Shown: one piece after another, positions 28,808-38,598 of the stretch
Numbering within the stretch: position 1 is the first letter of the stretch
Layout of the letters: each line of letters begins with the position of its first letter
From: Candidatus Abyssobacteria bacterium SURF_17
GTDB lineage: Bacteria; Abyssobacteria; SURF-5
NCBI GenBank assembly: GCA_003598055.1
Contig: QZKI01000015.1
Span: 1 to 64,000 of the forward strand
Length of the DNA: 64,000 bases
Direction of reading: 5' to 3'
The notes under the pieces: generated by a model
What the model was told of the DNA's origin: nothing
The model's input: only the letters and a program-made list of their open reading frames with translations
The model's database searches: none
Translations under genes and position numbers: made by a program

Positions 28808-30150
28808 AGTGCGTTCACCGCCTCCTTGAACACGCGTCCCCTGTGCTTGTAATTCCGAAACATATCGAAACTCGCGCATGCCGGAGCGAGCAATACGCAA
28901 TCGCCCGAGCGCGCGAGCGATGCGGCGTGTCTTACCGCCTCGGGAAGAGTGTCAGCGCGCCGGGTCGGGACGAGGTCGCCAAATGCGTCCTCCAGGAGGG
29001 CAGCATCTTCCCCTATGACGACCAGCGCCCTCACCTTGTTCTTCACCAACGGTCGGAGAGGCTGATAGGGACTCTTCTTGCCGCGCCCTCCTGCTATCAG
29101 AACGATGGGCCGGTCAAAGCTCTCCAGAGCCTTTTCGGTTGCCCCGATGTTGGTCGCCTTGGAGTCGTTAACGAACAGCACGCCGTCCATCTCTCGCACT
29201 CTCTCCAGCCGGTGTTCCACTCCGGGGAAACTGGCTACGGCGGGGGCGTAACATTCAACCGGGACCTTGAGCGGCAGAGTGGCGGCGATAGCGGCGAGCA
29301 CGTTCTCGACATTGTGCCGCCCGAACAGCGGGATTCCGCTTACACTCATGACACGACTCTCATTGCCGTCGAACCGTACAACCAGATGCTCATTTCTGAG
29401 GAATGCCCCTTGTTCAACTTCCGTTTTCATGCTGAAGCGGAGCACGCGGGAAGGAATCCGTTCTGCAACCTGCACAACCGCCGCATCGTCCTCGTTCAGC
29501 ACGGCAAACTCATTGTTGGACTGGTTCTCAAAAAGAAGGAATTTAGCCGCGACGTAATCATCGAGGCGTTGATACCGGTCGAGGTGGTCGGGCGAAATAT
29601 TCAGGAGAGCGCCGACGTGTGGGCGGAAATCCTTGATATTCTCGAGCTGAAAACTGCTCACTTCGAGAACCATCACATCAAATGGCCCTTCGCTCACGAT
29701 TTCCGAAAATGGTATTTCTACATTGCCCGCCAGGCCTGCCTTCAGGCCGGCATGCGTGGCGATGTGATGCGTAAGCATGGTTGTGGTGGTTTTTCCGTTC
29801 GTGCCGGTTATTGCAATAATCGGAGCTTTGCACATGGAGTATGCGAGTTCAATCTCGCTGATCACTTCCAGGCCCGCCCTTCGCGCGCGTTCGATCTGAG
29901 GCAGGTCGGAAGGCACTCCCGGACTGAGTATGACGAGGTCGGAATCGAGCAGAACCTTCGCCTCGATTCCTCCAAGATGATACTCGACGTTCATTTCCAC
30001 GAGCGCTTTCATCTCGTCCTTCAGCTCATCGGCCGTCTTATCGTCGGTCAGGACAACGTGGGACCCTTGCCTGCGAAGCATTCTTGCAGCCGCGACTCCG
30101 CTCAATCCCATGCCGACCACCGCCACCCGTTTGCCGGAGAGCTCCAGCAT
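28804..30150 (-). CDS. murD: UDP-N-acetylmuramoylalanine--D-glutamate ligase
   Basis: VAVVGMGLSGVAAARMLRRQG, AITGTNGKTTTTMLTHHI, VNDSKATNIGATEKALES, LLAPACASFDMFRNYKHRGRVFKEAV. Confidence 0.97.
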   Translation of the reverse strand: MLELSGKRVAVVGMGLSGVAAARMLRRQGSHVVLTDDKTADELKDEMKALVEMNVEYHLGGIEAKVLLDSDLVILSPGVPSDLPQIERARRAGLEVISEIELAYSMCKAPIIAITGTNGKTTTTMLTHHIATHAGLKAGLAGNVEIPFSEIVSEGPFDVMVLEVSSFQLENIKDFRPHVGALLNISPDHLDRYQRLDDYVAAKFLLFENQSNNEFAVLNEDDAAVVQVAERIPSRVLRFSMKTEVEQGAFLRNEHLVVRFDGNESRVMSVSGIPLFGRHNVENVLAAIAATLPLKVPVECYAPAVASFPGVEHRLERVREMDGVLFVNDSKATNIGATEKALESFDRPIVLIAGGRGKKSPYQPLRPLVKNKVRALVVIGEDAALLEDAFGDLVPTRRADTLPEAVRHAASLARSGDCVLLAPACASFDMFRNYKHRGRVFKEAVNAL

Positions 30151-30154
30151 TTTC

Positions 30155-31255
30155 TCATCTCACCTTCAGCGTGCTGAGGCTGAGCAGCGCGAACATGGCC
30201 GCGATGATCCAGAACCTCACGGTCACTTTGGTTTCGGACCACCCCAGGAGCTCGAAGTGGTGATGGAGCGGAGCCATCTTGAAGACTCGCTTGCCGCCCC
30301 GCAGGCGATATGAGAGCACCTGGATAATTACCGATGCAGCCTCCAGGACAAATAGGCCGCCCACAAGCACGAGCAGAAGCTCTTGCTTGATGAGGACGGC
30401 AACCGTTCCGAGCACACCCCCGAGAGCAAGCGAGCCGGTGTCTCCCATGAAAACCTCGGCCGGATAAGCGTTATACCAGAGGAATCCCAGGCCAGCTCCG
30501 GCGAGCGCTGCCATGAATATCGTGAGTTCACCGGCGCCGACGACGTGAGTCACGAACAGGTATCTCGCGAAGTCGCTGCGACCCACGAGATATGCCATGC
30601 CCGTGTATGCCAGAGACGCCATGATAACCGACCCGATGGCGAGTCCGTCGAGACCATCCGTCAGATTCACGGCATTTGAGGCCCCGACGATAACGAGTAT
30701 CACGAAGGGGATGTAGAGCAGGCCAAGCGAAAGGTAGGTGTCCTTGAAAAAGAGTATCTCGAGTTTCGTGCCGTACTGTTCGTTCACCGGATAGTAATAG
30801 AGGTAAACGCCGAGCGCCAGCCCGAGCGCAATCTGAGAGAGAAGTTTGAATCTGGCCGTCAATCCCAAGGAGCGCTTCTTCCTCATCTTGATGTAGTCAT
30901 CGAGGAAGCCCACGAATCCAAGCCAGCACATGCACAGCAGCGTGATGACCACCAGCCTGTTCTGGAGGTTGGCCCAGAGCGCCGTAGCAATCACCACGGC
31001 AATTATGATAAGAAGTCCGCCCATGGTGGGCGTGCCCGCCTTGTATTGATGTATCTTGTGAAGGTCGTCCACATATTCCTTGCGTATCTGTTGGCCGATT
31101 TTCAATTCCTTCAGTTTTCGGATCACCCATGGCCCAAGCAAGACACTGAGCGCCAGCGAAGTCATGGCCGCGAGTGCCGAACGAAACGTGATATACGTGA
31201 ATATGTTGAACGCCGAGACAACCGGTATTAGTTTTGTCAGGAGTAAGTGCAGCAT
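30155..31255 (-). CDS. mraY: Phospho-N-acetylmuramoyl-pentapeptide-transferase
   Basis: DLHKIHQYKAGTPTMGGLLII, NAVNLTDGLDGLAIG, PAEVFMGDTGSLALGGVLG, MAPLHHHFELLGWSETKVTVRFWI. Confidence 0.98.
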   Translation of the reverse strand: MLHLLLTKLIPVVSAFNIFTYITFRSALAAMTSLALSVLLGPWVIRKLKELKIGQQIRKEYVDDLHKIHQYKAGTPTMGGLLIIIAVVIATALWANLQNRLVVITLLCMCWLGFVGFLDDYIKMRKKRSLGLTARFKLLSQIALGLALGVYLYYYPVNEQYGTKLEILFFKDTYLSLGLLYIPFVILVIVGASNAVNLTDGLDGLAIGSVIMASLAYTGMAYLVGRSDFARYLFVTHVVGAGELTIFMAALAGAGLGFLWYNAYPAEVFMGDTGSLALGGVLGTVAVLIKQELLLVLVGGLFVLEAASVIIQVLSYRLRGGKRVFKMAPLHHHFELLGWSETKVTVRFWIIAAMFALLSLSTLKVR

Positions 31256-32641
31256 TTATCCCTCTTTTGAAAGCAATTGGACAACGTCTTCCATGTGCAT
31301 CCCCCGGGAACCCTTCACCAGCACAACATCCCCTCGACGCAGAATTTTCTTGAGTGAGTCGACAATCTCAGCCGCGTCGGTGCAGCAACAAACCTGTGCC
31401 GCCTGCATCCCGCTTTCGAGGGCGCCGTCTCTCACGTCGAGGCTGAAGTTTCCGCGCACGTAGAGCGCGTCAGCATTGTTCTTTGCCACGTACTGCCCCA
31501 GGGAGCGATGAGCCTCGCGCGCGTACTCACCGAGCTCGAGCATGTCGCCCAGAACGAGAATCCTCCTCTTTGCCGGCATGGCCGCAATGACGGAGATTGA
31601 CTCTCGCATGGCGCGCGGGTTCGCATTGTATGCGTCGTTTACGATGGTGGCACCGCGATAGGAATGCACTTCCATGCGCATATCGGCGGGAGCAAATGCG
31701 GCAAGTCCTTCGCGGATTTCCTCAAGAGTGACACCCAACTCGGTCGCTGCCGCAATCGCGCTCAATGCATTCAGCACATTATGTGTTCCGAAAACTGGGA
31801 TTTTCATCGGGTGTTGATTGTTAAGGAGGAACTTCGCGCCTTTCTTAATATCCTGCCGCACGTCGGCTGCATAGAACTGCGCGGAATCCCGAAGCCCGAA
31901 CGTAACGATCTTTCCACCGAATAGCGGCTGGACGCGCTCGACCGGGATGTCTTCCTCATGTATCACGAGGAATCCGTCGGAGGCGATGTGGGGCACGAGC
32001 GAGGTCTTTTCCTTGAAGACTCCCTCGATGGAGCCCAATCCTTCAAGGTGTACGGGACCGATGTTGGTGATGATTCCCGCTGAGGGGCTTACAATTTGAG
32101 CAAGGCGTCCAATCTCGCCCGGGGCGTTGGATGCGATTTCAATGACGGCTGCCCGTGTTTTCGAATCCAGCCGCAGCACCATGAGGGGCGCGCCGATCAA
32201 GTTGTTGAGATTGCCCGTCGTCTTGAGCGTTTTCCGTGACCTGCTCAGAATTTCGGCCAACATGTCCTTCGTCGTTGTCTTGCCGCAGCTCCCTGTGACG
32301 GCGACAATCGGTATGTCGAACTTCGCGCGATACCTCTGCGCGAGCAGGTGAAGCGCTGCAAGGGTATCGCCCACCTCGATCAAACAGGTGGAGCGATTGT
32401 TCCGCTTGGCAATATCCTTTAGCTTTGAGGATTCCCCGATGACACATGCCGCGCCTTTCTTCAGGGCGACCTCGGCGTAGTCGTGTCCATCGTAGCGTTC
32501 GCCCTTGAGGGCCAGAAAGATGTCGCCCTTGTGCATGGTGCGGCTGTCAGTGGAAAGGCTCCGCACTTCCTTGGCCGGGTCGCCGCAGAGCATCGTGCCT
32601 CCGCACAATTCCGCGACATCTCTCAGATTCAGCTTCACCAT
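31256..32641 (-). CDS. murF: UDP-N-acetylmuramoyl-tripeptide--D-alanyl-D-alanine ligase
   Basis: STDSRTMHKGDIFLALKGERYDGHDY, AVTGSCGKTTTKDMLAEIL, VNDAYNANPRAMRESI. Confidence 0.96.
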   Translation of the reverse strand: MVKLNLRDVAELCGGTMLCGDPAKEVRSLSTDSRTMHKGDIFLALKGERYDGHDYAEVALKKGAACVIGESSKLKDIAKRNNRSTCLIEVGDTLAALHLLAQRYRAKFDIPIVAVTGSCGKTTTKDMLAEILSRSRKTLKTTGNLNNLIGAPLMVLRLDSKTRAAVIEIASNAPGEIGRLAQIVSPSAGIITNIGPVHLEGLGSIEGVFKEKTSLVPHIASDGFLVIHEEDIPVERVQPLFGGKIVTFGLRDSAQFYAADVRQDIKKGAKFLLNNQHPMKIPVFGTHNVLNALSAIAAATELGVTLEEIREGLAAFAPADMRMEVHSYRGATIVNDAYNANPRAMRESISVIAAMPAKRRILVLGDMLELGEYAREAHRSLGQYVAKNNADALYVRGNFSLDVRDGALESGMQAAQVCCCTDAAEIVDSLKKILRRGDVVLVKGSRGMHMEDVVQLLSKEG

Positions 32642-32644
32642 TGC

Positions 32645-34135
32645 TCATCTCTCAAGCTTGGACATTGATTGAAGCCACGTACGCGCGATTGCTTTGTCAT
32701 CGAACTCAATGGTCTTGTCTTTGAATATCTGATATGTCTCATGACCCTTGCCGGCGATGATGACCAAGTCGCCGGCCTCGGCAGTGGCGAGCGCTTCCTC
32801 GATCGCCTCGCGTCGGTCAATAATGACAAGGTAATTCTGGCCGCGCTCTTTCCCTTTTTTTTGGAAGCCGATTTCGATGTCGAGCGCTATTGTGTACGGG
32901 TCTTCGGAGCGAGGATTATCCGATGTCACTATCGTAAAATCGGCAAGAGAGGCCGCGAGTTTTCCCATCTCCGGCCTCTTGCTCCGGTCTCGGTCGCCCC
33001 CGGCTCCGAACACGACAATTACTTTTCCCTTGCAGATTGAACGAGCTGACTCGAGGAGCAGCTTCAGGGCTTCCGGCGTGTGCGCATAATCGATAATCAC
33101 CTCGAACGGCTGGCCTTCGCAGATTCGCTCGAAACGGCCGGGTACCAAAGAGAGCGCTTCGAGGCCCCTCTTGATCGCCGGGAGCTCGATGCCGAGCGCC
33201 ATGCAGGCGCCCGTCGCAGCAAGTGCGTTGTAAACGCTGTGACGGCCGAGGAGCTTCAACATAACCGAAAACTCGCCGTCGGGGGTAACAATGTCAAAAG
33301 CGGTGTGCGAGGAAGCGATCTCGACGTTGCGCGCGCAGATGTCGGCTGGCTTGGTCACGCCAAAAGTGAGTTTACGGGCTGTGGTCGCAGCCGCTATGTC
33401 CTCGCTTCGCGCGTCGTCCGCAGATATGACGGCGCACGGATCGCCCGGTGTCTTCGAGAGAAGTTCAAACAAGTGCCGTTTCGCCGTGAAATACTCATCG
33501 AGTGAGCGATGATAATCGAGATGGTCGAGCGAGAGGTTCGTATAGACCGCGACCTTGAATTGGAGAGCCTCAACGCGGAACTGATGCAGTGCGTGTGAAG
33601 AGACTTCCATGATGACGTACTTATCGCCGGCGTCCACGGCTCGCCGCAGCGACGAGCTGAGCTCGATGGGGCCGGGAGTGGTATTGCGCGCCGGCTGGGT
33701 CGAACCTCCTATGGAATAGCATATGGTGCCGATACCGGACGAAGACAGACCTGCCGCCTCGAGGACCGATCGGGTTAAGTAAAGAGTGGAACTCTTTCCG
33801 TTCGTCCCAGTGATCCCGACCACCTCCAGCTTCCGGGACGGGAATTCATAGAATGCCTCGGCCAGAAACGCGGCACCAATTCGACTGTTCGGCACTTTGA
33901 TGAAAACAGCGCCCTGCGCCTCGCTGGGTTGTGTCTCGCCGACGAGGGCAACCGCCCCGCGTGCCACGGCGTCTTCCATGAAGCGATGCCCGTCCTCGGC
34001 TGTTCCGGCAACCGCTATGAAGAGGCTTCCGGGCGTGACCTTTCGGGAATCCGTCGCGATACCCGTGATGTCAACATCGGGATTGCCAACAATTGCACTC
34101 TCGGGCAAGGCATCGAGCAGCGTTGACAATTTCAT
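32645..34135 (-). CDS. murE: UDP-N-acetylmuramoylalanyl-D-glutamate--2,6-diaminopimelate ligase
   Basis: IATDSRKVTPGSLFIAVAG, GITGTNGKSSTLYLTRSVL, VFGAGGDRDRSKRPEMG, SDNPRSEDP (DNPR motif typical of DAP-adding enzymes). Start at MKLSTLLDAL. Confidence 0.96.
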   Translation of the reverse strand: MKLSTLLDALPESAIVGNPDVDITGIATDSRKVTPGSLFIAVAGTAEDGHRFMEDAVARGAVALVGETQPSEAQGAVFIKVPNSRIGAAFLAEAFYEFPSRKLEVVGITGTNGKSSTLYLTRSVLEAAGLSSSGIGTICYSIGGSTQPARNTTPGPIELSSSLRRAVDAGDKYVIMEVSSHALHQFRVEALQFKVAVYTNLSLDHLDYHRSLDEYFTAKRHLFELLSKTPGDPCAVISADDARSEDIAAATTARKLTFGVTKPADICARNVEIASSHTAFDIVTPDGEFSVMLKLLGRHSVYNALAATGACMALGIELPAIKRGLEALSLVPGRFERICEGQPFEVIIDYAHTPEALKLLLESARSICKGKVIVVFGAGGDRDRSKRPEMGKLAASLADFTIVTSDNPRSEDPYTIALDIEIGFQKKGKERGQNYLVIIDRREAIEEALATAEAGDLVIIAGKGHETYQIFKDKTIEFDDKAIARTWLQSMSKLER

Positions 34136-36162
34136 GGAGACTCTTTCCTCTTGAAGGCGACCTGGCATCGTCGACCGTTCTCTATTTTCTCTCCGGGAGC
34201 AGGATGCTGCTTGACTGCAATTCCCGAGCCGTCGAAATCAAACTCGACCGAATATGCCGACAACGCCTGCATGGTTTCCCTCATTGTCATTCCCCGCACA
34301 TCCGGCATGCGTGGGACACCGTCCGAAGCCGGCGATGGCAAAGCTTCAGACGGCGCCTTCTGCGCCACGAGCGGATCTTTGCGTGAAGTCTTCACTGACT
34401 CTGCAACCACTTGCTCCTCCGGCGCGCTCGGTGGCACCTCGAGATGGTTGAGTATGCCTTGAGCGATCTCCTTGAATGCCGGAGCCGCCACCTGTCCCCC
34501 ATAGTATTTTCCCTCGGGCGAATCCACGACGACAATGATACACGCGACGGGGTCGTCAACCGGTACAAACCCGGCGAACACGGCGACGTACTTACCGCGC
34601 AGGTAACCGCCATTCACAAGGTCGGGTTTCTGCGCGGTTCCGGTTTTTCCCGCGCACCGGTATCCCTTAAGCCTTGCCGCCTTGCCGGTACCTGAGATGA
34701 CCACTTGTTCAAGCATATCTGTTAGCGCGCGCGCGGTTTCCGGTCTCATCACTTGCCGCACTGGCCGCACCTGGGCGCGAGCCAGTGTTTCTGCGTCCGG
34801 CCCGATGATCTCTGAAACGACATACGGCTTTAAGAGCGTGCCGCCGTTGGCAATGGCAGAGAAGGCGGTCGCGAGCTGAAGGGCCGTCACGCCGATTTCT
34901 TGCCCGATGGGGATCGAACCCATTGAAAGGCCTGACCATTTCGACGGTGGGTGGACGATTCCGCCGGATTCTCCTGGAAGATCAACTCCAGTGAGGGCTC
35001 CGAATCCGAAACTCTTGATGTAGGTGTAAAACCACTGCGGCTCGAGCAGGCTTACAACCTTGATCATGCCGATGTTGCTGGATTGAGCAACGACGTCGGC
35101 GAACGAAATCTCGGCGAAGGGATGTACATCGTTAAAGGTGTGCCGGTGGTATCTCATTCTACCAAGCTCGCAGTAGATGCGGTCGGTCGGTGAGATGACC
35201 TTGCGATCCAACGCCGCGGCCGCTGCCACGGGTTTGAACGCCGAGCCCGGCTCAAAGATATCTGCTATCGGGCGATTGCGAAGCCTCTCATCCCTGTACG
35301 TGGATGGCTTGCTCGGGTCGAACGTCGGCCTGCAAGCCATGGCCACGATTTCGCCTGTGTTCGGGTTTACGACAACTGCCGAGGCGCTCTCCGGCGAAGA
35401 GGATTCCACCACGCTGTCAAGCGCCTTTTCGGTAATATACTGGATGACTTCGTCTATTGTCAAGACGAGGTGATTGCCGTCCCGTGCATCTTTAACTTTC
35501 TGCGCAAGGGCGACAATCTCCCTGCGCGAGCTATCCTTAATGATAATCTGCTTGCCGGCCTCGCCAGCGAGATGGGCGTCATACTGGAACTCGAGTCCTG
35601 CAAGACCTTTATTCTCGAGGTTTGCGAAACCCAAAAGGTTGCTTGCCAGAGTTCCCCTGGGATATTGGCGGGAACTCTCGCTTCTGAACTCTACCGCGAC
35701 AAGATTAAGATCTCTGATTTCGTCCGCCGTCTTGACGTCGAACCCGCGCTTCAGATACACCAGATGGAGATTGGTGTTCTTGATTCTCTCGATAATCTTG
35801 TTCGGAGCTATTTGCGCGTAGGGGGAGAGCGTCTTGGCCAGTTTGGCGGCGTCGGTGACACGCGAGGGAACGACGCAGAGAACTTCCTCAACAACGGAAG
35901 TTGCCAGGGGAGCCCTCCTGTTGCGGTCATAAATCGTTCCTCTCTTCGGATAGATGGTTATTGCGGTTTGTCGTTGGTCATCTACGAAGTCAACCCATGA
36001 ATCGTGGCGGAGTATCTGGATGCTGACGAGCTTCAGTCCGACTATGACAAATCCCAGGAGCAGAAAACCGAGGCAAAGCCTGGTCCGGAATCGGCTGGCG
36101 GTTTCCAATCGTTCGCCGGCCATCACCGACCCGGGGGATGTGAACGCCATGTCTCTGCGCAT
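34132..36162 (-). CDS. ftsI: Peptidoglycan transpeptidase FtsI/PBP2-3 with C-terminal PASTA domain
   Basis: DIFEPGSAFKP, AQSSNIGMIKV, RCAGKTGTAQKPD; C-terminal MPDVRGMTMRETMQALSAY...PAPGEKIENGRRCQV (PASTA). Confidence 0.94.
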   Translation of the reverse strand: MRRDMAFTSPGSVMAGERLETASRFRTRLCLGFLLLGFVIVGLKLVSIQILRHDSWVDFVDDQRQTAITIYPKRGTIYDRNRRAPLATSVVEEVLCVVPSRVTDAAKLAKTLSPYAQIAPNKIIERIKNTNLHLVYLKRGFDVKTADEIRDLNLVAVEFRSESSRQYPRGTLASNLLGFANLENKGLAGLEFQYDAHLAGEAGKQIIIKDSSRREIVALAQKVKDARDGNHLVLTIDEVIQYITEKALDSVVESSSPESASAVVVNPNTGEIVAMACRPTFDPSKPSTYRDERLRNRPIADIFEPGSAFKPVAAAAALDRKVISPTDRIYCELGRMRYHRHTFNDVHPFAEISFADVVAQSSNIGMIKVVSLLEPQWFYTYIKSFGFGALTGVDLPGESGGIVHPPSKWSGLSMGSIPIGQEIGVTALQLATAFSAIANGGTLLKPYVVSEIIGPDAETLARAQVRPVRQVMRPETARALTDMLEQVVISGTGKAARLKGYRCAGKTGTAQKPDLVNGGYLRGKYVAVFAGFVPVDDPVACIIVVVDSPEGKYYGGQVAAPAFKEIAQGILNHLEVPPSAPEEQVVAESVKTSRKDPLVAQKAPSEALPSPASDGVPRMPDVRGMTMRETMQALSAYSVEFDFDGSGIAVKQHPAPGEKIENGRRCQVAFKRKESP

Positions 36163-36219
36163 TTCCAGATTTTCCGAAGTGAATCTTACGGGCCGAAGGG
36201 AAGAAACACAGAACTCAGG

Positions 36220-36726
36220 TTAACCGGAATGCTCAGTCGTTTCCGGCGATGGGTGCTTCCGCAAAGCGTTGTCGGCGTCTCCGTGTTTCTTCAAGAAACC
36301 AAACAATCTGGTCGATTCCCGCTCGGATGCCACCGCGTGTTCGGGCCGCGGAGCGGCTCCTTCGGTCTGATCCGGCGGCTGAATCGGTTCGTCCAGAGCC
36401 ACTACTTGCCACTTCTGCGGCGAGAGCATGCCAAGCTTCTCGCGGGCGATCGACTCGATGCGTGCAGGAGCTTGCAACTTTTCAATGCGGAGGCGGATGG
36501 ACTCGTTCTGTTTGACAAGGTCTGTTTTCCGGGCCCTCAGACGTTCAATGGGAAGGGCGACTATGTTGATGCGGGTATACAGCCACGCATAAGTGAAGGC
36601 AGTTATCAGGATCGGAGCCACCCATGGAAGAAAACGGAGCCAGTGCTTGAGATTTCGCATCATTACGTTTCTGGAACGTCTTTTCCTTCTTTTCTGTGTG
36701 CTCTTCCTCATGGGCTTCGTGCTCAA
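36220..36726 (-). CDS. ftsL: FtsL-like cell division protein
   Basis: Short bitopic coiled-coil protein between rsmH and ftsI; IERLRARKTDLVKQNESIRLRIEKLQAPARIESIAREKLGM. Confidence 0.8.
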   Translation of the reverse strand: MSTKPMRKSTQKRRKRRSRNVMMRNLKHWLRFLPWVAPILITAFTYAWLYTRINIVALPIERLRARKTDLVKQNESIRLRIEKLQAPARIESIAREKLGMLSPQKWQVVALDEPIQPPDQTEGAAPRPEHAVASERESTRLFGFLKKHGDADNALRKHPSPETTEHSG

Positions 36727-37700
36727 TGCATCGTTTCGGATGCGACGCGTTCCGCGGCCCTCAGCCTTGCGCTTCGCGAGCGCGGGTTCACGGCAATTTC
36801 TTCACGAGACGGCCTGACGGGTCTCGGAGTCAATATGCGCAAGAACGGCTTTCTCCCGCAGATACACTGGGGGAACTCAGGCGGACAGATGCAGCCTCGG
36901 GCAGCGCGTGCGAACGTTCTCTTGACGATCCTGTCCTCGAGCGAATGAAAGGAGATGATGCATATCCGTCCTCGTTGTTTCAGACGGGGAAGCGCATCTT
37001 CGAGGGCCTTCGCGAGGTTTTCCAGCTCGGCGTTGACTTCGATGCGAAGGGCCTGAAAGGTTCTCGTGGCCGGGTCGATCCTCGCGCGGCCAGGCCGATG
37101 CGGCACGGACCTCCGAACAATATCGGCCAGTTCTGTCGTCGTCAGAATTGGCTTGCGAGAGCGCTCTCTCACGATGGCCCGCGCGATTTTTCGCGCATCT
37201 CGTTCTTCGCCGTTGTGCTTGAGGATGTCGGCAATCTCGATTTCAGAGAAAGTATTGACGATGTCGGCCGCGGTCACGCTCTGACGTTTGTCCATTCTCA
37301 TATCCAACGGCCCTTCAGCCATGAAGCTGAAGCCGCGGGTTGCCTCTTGAAGTTGAAAGGAAGAAACGCCCAAGTCCAGCAAGAGTCCGTCCACCTCAGG
37401 AATGCCGATGCTGTCCAGTATCTCGTTCAAATGTCGGAAGTTTTCATGGACCAATGTAACATTCGGCCGAGGTCCCAATTGTTTCGCCGCGAGCTCGATG
37501 GCCTCTTTATCGCAATCAATCCCGATGAGACGCCCTGTCGGGCCCAGCTCCCTCAGAATCAGTTCGGCATGACCGCCGCCGCCGACTGTGCCGTCAACAA
37601 TGACCTCGCCGTGTGCGGGCACAAGTAACTCGATGACCTCTCGCGCCAGTACCGGAACGTGAGGCGAAATGGTCCTATCATTATCCCAGTGGGCCAGCAA
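36723..37700 (-). CDS. rsmH: 16S rRNA (cytosine(1402)-N(4))-methyltransferase
   Basis: HVPVLAREVIELL, VDGTVGGGGHAELIL, LGVSSFQLQEATRGFSFMAEGPLDMRMD, ICIISFHSLEDRIVKRTF. Confidence 0.97.
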   Translation of the reverse strand: MLAHWDNDRTISPHVPVLAREVIELLVPAHGEVIVDGTVGGGGHAELILRELGPTGRLIGIDCDKEAIELAAKQLGPRPNVTLVHENFRHLNEILDSIGIPEVDGLLLDLGVSSFQLQEATRGFSFMAEGPLDMRMDKRQSVTAADIVNTFSEIEIADILKHNGEERDARKIARAIVRERSRKPILTTTELADIVRRSVPHRPGRARIDPATRTFQALRIEVNAELENLAKALEDALPRLKQRGRICIISFHSLEDRIVKRTFARAARGCICPPEFPQCICGRKPFLRILTPRPVRPSREEIAVNPRSRSARLRAAERVASETMH

Positions 37701-38064
37701 CGGCTTTCGTGTGCTCTTCCCTGGATGTGAAACTCGCTATCGCCGCCTCTTCACTATCGTAGGTCTCGAAAACCTTCGAGGCGCCGACCATGCTTAGGGC
37801 CTTACGAGTGATCTGGTTGAGGCCGGCAAGCTTCAAGTCGCCGCTGAGCTTGCGCACCTGTCTGAGGCGCTCAAGCAGCGTACCGACGCCCATGTAGTTG
37901 ATCTGGACGACCTTTCTCATGTCCACCACGATGTTGTAATGCTCCTCCTTGACAAGGTCCAGGAGGGCCTTCTTGAGAAGCTTGGCGGTGGAGGTGTCAA
38001 GGTTGCCCGTGACTTTCAGCACCGACACATTCTCGCGGTTCACTTTCTCGAATTCGACTCCCAC
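37681..38064 (-). CDS. STAS-domain protein (anti-sigma-factor antagonist-like) located between mraZ and rsmH
   Basis: VSVLKVTGNLDTSTAKLLKKALLDLVKEEHYNIVVDMRKVVQINYMGVGTLLERLRQVRKLSGDLKLAGLNQITRKALSMVGASKVFETYDSEEAAIASF. GTG start at 38064 preceded by AGGAGG (38074-38079 on the + strand as cctcct). Confidence 0.88.
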   Translation of the reverse strand: MGVEFEKVNRENVSVLKVTGNLDTSTAKLLKKALLDLVKEEHYNIVVDMRKVVQINYMGVGTLLERLRQVRKLSGDLKLAGLNQITRKALSMVGASKVFETYDSEEAAIASFTSREEHTKAVAGPLG

Positions 38065-38107
38065 TGTTGCCGTCCTCCTTTTGGTTACGCGCCCCACGGT
38101 ACTGTTG

Positions 38108-38551
38108 TCATTCACGCGAGTGTGCATCCAGATTCGCCGAGAAACCGCGCAGCGTCGACTTCTCGCGAAATTCTTTCCATTTGTCAGGCGGCCATATCTC
38201 CATTCGGTTCAACGCACCGATGATGATAGCTTCGCGGTCAATACCGGTCTCTGCGCACATTTCCTTCGGCAACATGATCCTGCCCTGCTTGTCGGGTGCA
38301 ACATCGAACGCGTCGGAGAAGAACCGGCGCACGTAGTCCTGGTTGGCTTCCTTGGTGAAATCCCACGCCTCGAACTTGTCCGAGAGCTTGAGGAATATAG
38401 GAAGGGGGAAAACGTAGAGATGATTGTCGCCTCTTGTGATATACAGTTTATCGACTCCCTCGGCACTGAGGATTTCCCGGAATTTGACCGGAATTATGAG
38501 GCGATTTTTCTCGTCAAGGGAATATTTATATGTCCCTGAAAAAAGGAGCAT
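38108..38551 (-). CDS. mraZ: Transcriptional regulator MraZ
   Basis: GTYKYSLDEKNRLIIPVKFREIL...ITRGDNHLYVFPLPIF...DAFDVAPDKQGRIMLPKEMCAETGIDREAIIIGALNRMEIWPPDKW. Confidence 0.96.
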   Translation of the reverse strand: MLLFSGTYKYSLDEKNRLIIPVKFREILSAEGVDKLYITRGDNHLYVFPLPIFLKLSDKFEAWDFTKEANQDYVRRFFSDAFDVAPDKQGRIMLPKEMCAETGIDREAIIIGALNRMEIWPPDKWKEFREKSTLRGFSANLDAHSRE

Positions 38552-38576
38552 TGCCCTGGAATCCCACGTTTACCCA
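38552..38576 (-). promoter_or_regulatory. Candidate MraZ-binding TGGGN repeats
   Basis: Minus-strand TGGGT-AAACG-TGGGA-TTCCA-GGGCA, i.e. two TGGGN boxes at 10-nt period plus a degenerate third, immediately upstream of mraZ. Confidence 0.5.
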
Positions 38577-38598
38577 TAAACTTGTTCTGTGAATCCAC

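Noticed and set aside
28843-30177. 444-aa plus-strand ORF
   Set aside because: Antisense to murD; a long ORF expected from GC-rich codon bias.
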